DNA of 11,838 nucleotides from Rhodobacterales bacterium UBA5972. GTDB lineage: Bacteria; Pseudomonadota; Alphaproteobacteria; Rhodobacterales; Rhodobacteraceae. The position numbers were made by a program, and so were the translations under genes. Position 1 is the stretch's first letter, and each line of letters begins with the position of its first letter. This document shows, piece after piece, positions 7,485 through 11,838 of this stretch. Below the pieces are notes generated by a model that worked only from the letters and a program-made list of their open reading frames with translations, made no database searches and had not been told where the DNA came from. The DNA is taken from the NCBI GenBank assembly GCA_002430125.1, contig DJBQ01000066.1, forward strand, positions 924-12,761, written 5' to 3'.

Positions 7485-8148
7485 GATAAAACGCCGGCTG
7501 CATCATGCTTGGGAAAGCCGCTCGACCCGCACACTGTCGCTGCTTTACGAGATGGAACTGCCGTTCGAGTTGGTGGTGCACTCGTTCCGTCGCTCGCTTT
7601 ACAATGAAGATTACCGCAAATTATCCCCAGCCGGGCGGGTACCCGCGCTGGAAGACGGCGATGTCACGGTGTTTGAAACCGGCGCGATCACCGAATATCT
7701 GGTGGAAACCTATCCGGAATCCGGGCTGGGCCGGTTCAAGGGCGATCCTGAGCGGGTGGAATGGCTGCAATACCTGCATTTTGCCGAAACCATCGGCCAG
7801 CATCTGGCAACCCTGACCCAGCACCATGTGGTCCTGCGCGAGGCACATATGCGCTCGCTGGCCGTGATGAAATACGAAACCATGCGGCTGGCGCGCGTGT
7901 TGGGGGTATTGGAAGACGGGTTGAAAGACGGGCGCGACTATTTGCTGGCCAGCGGGTTTTCGGCTGTGGACACCAATATCGGCTATTCCGCCATTGGTGC
8001 TGCGCGCTATGTGCGGCTGGATGCGTTTCCATTGGTTTTGGCCTATACTGACCGCCTGAAGGTACGTCCGGCCTTTCAGAAAACCTTGACACCGGAAGGC
8101 AGCGAGAAATTGTATCACCAAGATTTCTATGCCTTGCCCGATGTCTGA
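7477..8148 (+). CDS. Glutathione S-transferase family protein (second of a tandem pair)
   Basis: This 223-residue GST has an N-terminal thioredoxin-like domain with SRSTRTLSLL (possible catalytic Ser14 or Ser16), GRVPAL (Pro56) and VFETGAITEYL (Glu67-Thr68). The C-terminal helical domain has LLASGFSAVD, and the protein ends in QDFYALPDV. The shared motifs and matching order show it arose by duplication with the preceding GST. The DNA also shares GGCGATCCTGAGCG (7080s and 7740s). The ATG at 7477 is chosen because GAGG (7467-7470) lies 6 nt upstream. A longer in-frame reading from 7330 would overlap the first GST by 155 nt and lacks a GST-like N-terminus. It overlaps the first GST by 8 nt and the HMG-CoA lyase gene by 8 nt. 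The substrate is unknown. Confidence 0.88.
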   Translation: MAEIKRRLHHAWESRSTRTLSLLYEMELPFELVVHSFRRSLYNEDYRKLSPAGRVPALEDGDVTVFETGAITEYLVETYPESGLGRFKGDPERVEWLQYLHFAETIGQHLATLTQHHVVLREAHMRSLAVMKYETMRLARVLGVLEDGLKDGRDYLLASGFSAVDTNIGYSAIGAARYVRLDAFPLVLAYTDRLKVRPAFQKTLTPEGSEKLYHQDFYALPDV

Positions 8149-8995
8149 TTTCGTCGAGATATTCGAGGTTGGCCCAAGGGATGGCCTGCAAAACGAAGCG
8201 CGGCTGATCCCGGCTGCGGACAAAATCGCACTGGTTGATTTGCTATCCGCTGCGGGCTTCCGGCGTATCGAAGTGGCCTCGTTTGTGTCGCCTAAATGGG
8301 TGCCGCAGATGGCGGATGGGGCCGAAGTATTGGCCGGGATCGCGCGGACGACTGGTGTGTCTTATGCCGCGTTGACGCCAAATATGCGCGGCTATCAGGA
8401 TGCGCGTGCTGCCAAGGCTGATGAAATCGCGATCTTTGCCTCGGCCTCGGAAGGGTTCAGTCAAGCCAATATCAACTGTTCAATCGCCGAAAGTCTTGAG
8501 CGGTTCAAACCTATTGCTGAGGCGGCTCTTGCTGACGGCATCCCGATGCGCGGCTATATTTCCTGTGTGTCCGATTGCCCGTTTGACGGGCCGACGCCGC
8601 CAGCAAATGTGGCCCGAACTGCCGCCATTCTGCGCGACGCCGGGTGTTACGAAATCAGCCTTGGCGATACAATCGGGCAGGCGACGCCCGACAGTATCAC
8701 CGCGATGCTGAACGCGGTGTTAACCGAGGTTCCGGCCGGAAAGCTGGCGGGTCACTACCACGACACCTCTGGACGCGCCCTTGCCAATATCGAGGCGTCA
8801 CTGGCGTTGGGTCTGCGGGTGTTTGATGCGGCAGTCGGAGGTCTTGGCGGGTGCCCTTATGCACCGGGTGCGGCGGGTAATGTGGCAACCGAGGCTGTGC
8901 ATGACTGGTTGATCGCACTGGGCTTTAAAACCAACCTCAATCGCGCGATATTGCTTGAAGCTGCTGAAATGGCACGAAATTTAAGGATGGCATGA
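8141..8995 (+). CDS. mvaB: Hydroxymethylglutaryl-CoA lyase
   Basis: This enzyme cleaves (S)-HMG-CoA into acetyl-CoA and acetoacetate, the final step of leucine degradation. The 284-residue protein is a DRE-TIM-type metal-dependent lyase. FEVGPRDGLQNE at the N-terminus holds the conserved Arg13-Asp14. GHYHDTSG supplies metal ligands His205 and His207. GGLGGCPYAPGAAGN holds the catalytic-loop Cys238 and Asn247. These match the residues of characterised HMG-CoA lyases, and none is missing. The ATG at 8141 gives the expected N-terminus and overlaps the GST stop by 8 nt (ATGTCTGA). There is no good ribosome binding site, so translation probably depends on coupling to the GST. An ATG at 8129 would add four residues. 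Also called hmgL or liuE. Confidence 0.95.
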   Translation: MSDFVEIFEVGPRDGLQNEARLIPAADKIALVDLLSAAGFRRIEVASFVSPKWVPQMADGAEVLAGIARTTGVSYAALTPNMRGYQDARAAKADEIAIFASASEGFSQANINCSIAESLERFKPIAEAALADGIPMRGYISCVSDCPFDGPTPPANVARTAAILRDAGCYEISLGDTIGQATPDSITAMLNAVLTEVPAGKLAGHYHDTSGRALANIEASLALGLRVFDAAVGGLGGCPYAPGAAGNVATEAVHDWLIALGFKTNLNRAILLEAAEMARNLRMA

Positions 8996-9778
8996 ATGTT
9001 TGAAACCCTGAAGATAGAAACCGACGCGCGTGGGGTTGCGACCCTGTGGCTGGCGCGGGCCGACAAACATAACGCCATGTCGGGGTTGATGATTGACGAA
9101 CTGTCGCAAGCCGCTGACCAACTTGCACGCGATGCGTCGGTACGGGTTGTTGTCCTTGCGGCAGAGGGCAAAAGCTTTTGTGCCGGCGGGGATCTCAGGT
9201 GGATGCAAAGTCAGATGACTGCCACCAGCGATGAACGCCGCGGGGAGGCGTGTAAACTGGCGATGGCGCTGTTTGCCCTGAACACCTTGCCCAAACCTTT
9301 GATCGGGCGCGTGCAGGGCAATGCGTTTGGCGGCGGTATCGGAATGATGGCGGTTTGCGACGTCTGCATCGGCGTGACAGATGCCAAATTCGGCCTTACC
9401 GAGGTAAAACTTGGTCTGATCCCGGCCACGATCAGCCCCTATGTGCTGGCCCGCATGGGCGAAGACAAGGCTCGCCGGGTGTTCATGTCGGCCAGGCTGT
9501 TTGGCGCGCATGAGGCGGTTTCGCTGAACCTTTTGGCCCGCATCGTCGCGGCGGAAGACCTTGATGCGGCGATTGCAGCCGAAGTTGCACCGTATCTGCT
9601 GGCAGCACCAGGTGCCGTTGCCGAAAGCAAGCGCTTGACCCGGATGTTAGGGCCGCAAATCACGCCTGAAATCATCGACGCCACCATTGACCGCCTGGTC
9701 GGGGCTTGGGAAGGCGACGAAGCGCCTGAAGGCATCGCTGCATTCTTTGAAAAGCGCAAGCCGCGCTGGCAGGCTTGA
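8996..9778 (+). CDS. liuC: Enoyl-CoA hydratase, probable methylglutaconyl-CoA hydratase
   Basis: This crotonase-fold protein of 260 residues most likely hydrates 3-methylglutaconyl-CoA to HMG-CoA, completing the pathway between the carboxylase and the lyase. The oxyanion-hole segments are FCAGGDL (61-67) and NAFGGGIGM (109-117). Of the two crotonase catalytic glutamates, the second is kept as Glu136 in FGLTEVKLGLIP, while the first position is Gly116. From memory this also occurs in other bacterial LiuC-like sequences. ATISPYVLARMG follows, typical of this subgroup. The ATG directly follows the lyase stop (TGAATG), with AAGGATGG at 8983-8990 as ribosome binding site. The specific substrate is assigned from context; the crotonase family alone would not fix it. 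It is probably the last gene of the operon. Confidence 0.87.
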   Translation: MFETLKIETDARGVATLWLARADKHNAMSGLMIDELSQAADQLARDASVRVVVLAAEGKSFCAGGDLRWMQSQMTATSDERRGEACKLAMALFALNTLPKPLIGRVQGNAFGGGIGMMAVCDVCIGVTDAKFGLTEVKLGLIPATISPYVLARMGEDKARRVFMSARLFGAHEAVSLNLLARIVAAEDLDAAIAAEVAPYLLAAPGAVAESKRLTRMLGPQITPEIIDATIDRLVGAWEGDEAPEGIAAFFEKRKPRWQA

Positions 9779-9857
9779 CGCGATTTTTGGCTAAGACCGC
9801 AGGACCACCGGCAGCAGACTGCCCAGCCATGAAATAACCTTGAATGTTTTGCTCGCC

Positions 9858-9881
9858 CGACTCGGCAGGTTGGGCTAACCT
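9858..9881 (+). promoter_or_regulatory. GGCTAA-centred upstream element, copy 2 (before the cpdB-type gene)
   Basis: CGACTCG (9858-9864), AGGTT (9867-9871), GGCTAA (9873-9878) and CT (9880-9881) repeat the element at 76-97 with a 2-bp insertion. AGGTT-GGGCT-AACCT (9867-9881) is a perfect inverted repeat with a 5-nt centre. It lies 47 nt before the ATG at 9929. A weak TTGCTC at 9849-9854 stands 18 nt upstream of GGCTAA, so the element might itself contain a -10 region. The surrounding gap (9779-9928) otherwise shows only short weak hairpins. Confidence 0.4.
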
Positions 9882-9928
9882 TTGGCAATATCCGTCTTCC
9901 CAATCTGAACCTTATTGAGGATTATCCG

Positions 9929-11838
9929 ATGCCTTCTGCTTTTCAGCCAACCAACCGCCGAACATTTTTGCTGGGGACAGCTGCATTCGGAGCGATGTTC
10001 GCTTTGCATCCATTTGCCGCGCGCGCCGCTGCCAATCAGGCGCATCTGCGCATCGTTTCCACGACCGATCTGCACGTGCATGTCTTTCCTTATGATTACT
10101 ACGCCGACAAACCAAACGATACGATGGGTTTGGCACGCACCGCGACCCTGATCCGCGAATTGCGGGCCGAGGCGACGAATTCGTTGCTGGTTGATAACGG
10201 CGACTTTCTGCAAGGCAATCCGATGGGCGATTACATCGCCTATGAACGCGGCATGGCCGAGGGTGACATGCATCCGGTGATCATGGCGATGAATGCGCTG
10301 GGCTATGATGCTGGCACCGTGGGCAATCACGAGTTTAACTACGGCGTTGATTTTATGGATAAAGTCATTGCTGGTGCGAATTACCCGGTGGTCAGCGCAA
10401 ACTTTGCCGACAAGCTTGGCGCAGCGGGGCGGGCGGATACGTTGCACCTGAAACCCTATGTGTTGTTGAGCCGTGAAATCACCGATGGGGCAGGGGCGAA
10501 ACACCCGATCAAAATCGGGCTGATTGGTTTTGTGCCACCGCAAATCATGAACTGGGATGCGCACCATCTGGCCGGCAAATTCGCCGCCCGCGATATTTTG
10601 CAGGCCGCCCGCGCCTGGGTGCCCGAGATGAAAGAGGCCGGGGCTGACATCATCGTTGCGCTGTCGCATTCCGGTATTTCCGGCGGGGCCGAACACGAAG
10701 GGCTGGAAAACGCTTCGCTGTTTGTCGCTGGCATCGACGGAATTGATGCGGTCATCACGGGCCACAGCCATCTGGTTTTTCCGAACGCCAAATTCAAAGC
10801 TGACAGTGGCATAGATGTCGACAAGGGCACGTTGATGGGTAAGCCGACCGTAATGGGCGGGTTCTGGGGATCACATGCCGGAATGATTGATCTGATGCTG
10901 GAGCGTGACGGCAATCAATGGCGCGTCGCCGCCAGTGAAAGCGCGACACGGGCAATTTCTGAACGGGTTGACCGCAAGACCTTGCCGCTGGTTGAAAGCC
11001 AGCAGGATGTTCTGGATGCCGTGGCCCCGATCCACGCGGCGACACTTGATTATGTTCGCAGACCAGTCGGCAATACGGCGGCACCGCTTTATTCCTATTT
11101 TGCCTTGGTGGCAGATGACCCGTCAGTGCAGATCGTCAGTCAGGCGCAGACCTGGTATCTGAAACAGATGATGAAAGGCACAGCATATGAAGGCCTGCCG
11201 ATCTTGTCAGCAGCAGCACCGTTCAAAGCCGGTGGACGTGGGGGGCCAGACTATTATACCGACGTCAAAGTCGGTCCAGTGGCGATTAAAAACGTGTCAG
11301 ATTTGTATCTCTATCCCAACACCGTGCGCGCGGTTGTGATCGATGGTGCGACGGTGAAAAACTGGCTGGAACGCTCGGCCGGGATATTCAACCAGATCGA
11401 GGCCGGTAAGGCCGACCAGCTGCTGTTGAACCCGGAATTCCCGTCTTATAATTTCGACGTTATGGACGGGGTGACCTATCGCATTGATCTGTCACAGCCT
11501 TCGATGTTCTCGGTCAAGGGCGAGCTGTTAAACCCGGAAACAAACCGCATCACCGATCTGCGTTTCAACGGTCAACCGATTGATCCGGCGCAGAAATTTG
11601 TGGTGGCCACCAACAATTACCGGGCAGGCGGCGGCGGTGGATTTCCCGGTGCTGACGGTTCAACCATTGTGTTCGAGGCACCTGATACCAACCGCGATGT
11701 GATCGTGCGGTATTTGATCGATCAGGGTACGGTCAATCCCAAGGCCGACGCGAACTGGAACTTTGCACCGATTGCCGGGGCCAGCGTGATCTTTGAAACC
11801 GGACCTGGCGGGCGCGAACATGTCGGCGAAGTTACCGG
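9929..11838 (+). CDS. cpdB: 2',3'-cyclic-nucleotide 2'-phosphodiesterase/3'-nucleotidase, Tat-exported, 3' end cut by window
   Basis: The frame is open from the ATG at 9929 to the window end: 636 complete codons, compared with about 650 in E. coli CpdB, so little is probably missing. A twin-arginine signal peptide is visible: TNRRTFLLG (Arg10-Arg11), a hydrophobic stretch and cleavage near ARA (about 31-34). The metallophosphatase domain carries the metal-binding set DLH (Asp47, His49), NGD (Asp92), GNHE (132-135), SHSG (His247) and GHSH (278-281). The C-terminal 5'-nucleotidase domain has NYRAGGGGGFPG (563-574), typical of nucleotide binding. It would hydrolyse 2',3'-cyclic nucleotides and 3'-nucleotides in the periplasm for phosphate and nucleoside salvage. 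GAGG at 9917-9920 is the ribosome binding site. The 150-bp gap and the unrelated function suggest its own transcription unit. A related 5'-nucleotidase activity cannot be excluded. Confidence 0.92.
   Translation, partial: MPSAFQPTNRRTFLLGTAAFGAMFALHPFAARAAANQAHLRIVSTTDLHVHVFPYDYYADKPNDTMGLARTATLIRELRAEATNSLLVDNGDFLQGNPMGDYIAYERGMAEGDMHPVIMAMNALGYDAGTVGNHEFNYGVDFMDKVIAGANYPVVSANFADKLGAAGRADTLHLKPYVLLSREITDGAGAKHPIKIGLIGFVPPQIMNWDAHHLAGKFAARDILQAARAWVPEMKEAGADIIVALSHSGISGGAEHEGLENASLFVAGIDGIDAVITGHSHLVFPNAKFKADSGIDVDKGTLMGKPTVMGGFWGSHAGMIDLMLERDGNQWRVAASESATRAISERVDRKTLPLVESQQDVLDAVAPIHAATLDYVRRPVGNTAAPLYSYFALVADDPSVQIVSQAQTWYLKQMMKGTAYEGLPILSAAAPFKAGGRGGPDYYTDVKVGPVAIKNVSDLYLYPNTVRAVVIDGATVKNWLERSAGIFNQIEAGKADQLLLNPEFPSYNFDVMDGVTYRIDLSQPSMFSVKGELLNPETNRITDLRFNGQPIDPAQKFVVATNNYRAGGGGGFPGADGSTIVFEAPDTNRDVIVRYLIDQGTVNPKADANWNFAPIAGASVIFETGPGGREHVGEVT

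Noticed and set aside
8475..8486. Second copy of CAACTGTTCAAT, half of the ivd operator, inside the HMG-CoA lyase gene
   Set aside because: The other half-site is not conserved and it lies deep in coding sequence; probably coincidence.
9757..9788. Possible intrinsic terminator: CAAGCC/GGCTTG stem over the hydratase stop, followed by five T at 9784-9788
   Set aside because: The stem is only 6 bp with a 9-nt loop, and 6 nt separate it from the short T run, so it is not a convincing terminator.
9810..9823. Hairpin GGCAG-CAGA-CTGCC downstream of the hydratase gene
   Set aside because: The stem is only 5 bp and no T run follows on either strand; likely chance.
9875..10771. Open frame of 298 codons on the minus strand opposite the cpdB-type gene
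   Set aside because: The + strand frame carries complete metallophosphatase motifs; the minus frame has no recognisable features and is a shadow.

Overview
The window carries a leucine (isovalerate) catabolism gene cluster from an alphaproteobacterium. It is most likely a member of the Rhodobacterales/Roseobacter group, judging from the protein sequences, the moderately high GC content and the tight head-to-tail gene packing. This placement is by recognition only; no database search was possible. All genes lie on the + strand.

Layout. Positions 1-165 are a regulatory leader: an 8-bp tandem repeat cut by the window edge, a GGCTAA-centred element that recurs upstream of the last gene, a possible sigma70-type promoter, and a palindromic operator candidate over the expected transcription start. 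Next come isovaleryl-CoA dehydrogenase (166-1329), a secreted LprI/DUF1311-like protein (1453-1959), a small secreted truncated relative of it (1997-2284), methylcrotonyl-CoA carboxylase carboxyltransferase subunit (2296-3903), a nitronate-monooxygenase-like flavoprotein (about 3915-4874), methylcrotonyl-CoA carboxylase biotin subunit (4876-6828), two tandem glutathione S-transferase paralogues (6825-7484 and 7477-8148), hydroxymethylglutaryl-CoA lyase (8141-8995) and a methylglutaconyl-CoA hydratase-type crotonase (8996-9778). After a 150-bp gap a Tat-exported CpdB-type 2',3'-cyclic-nucleotide phosphodiesterase/3'-nucleotidase begins at 9929 and runs off the right edge.

How the genes work together. 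The core enzymes cover isovaleryl-CoA -> 3-methylcrotonyl-CoA (Ivd) -> 3-methylglutaconyl-CoA (MccA+MccB) -> HMG-CoA (hydratase) -> acetyl-CoA + acetoacetate (HMG-CoA lyase). From mccB to the hydratase every junction overlaps by 4-8 nt or has a gap of 0-1 nt, which suggests one translationally coupled operon. The unexpected members are the two exported cysteine-rich proteins, the flavoprotein between the two carboxylase subunit genes, and the two GSTs. Their coupling to the pathway suggests accessory roles, possibly handling reactive unsaturated acyl-CoA intermediates, but that is inference.

No tRNA, rRNA, CRISPR array, insertion sequence or convincing intrinsic terminator was seen. The region is mostly ordinary metabolism; the accessory genes and the leader are the parts worth following up.
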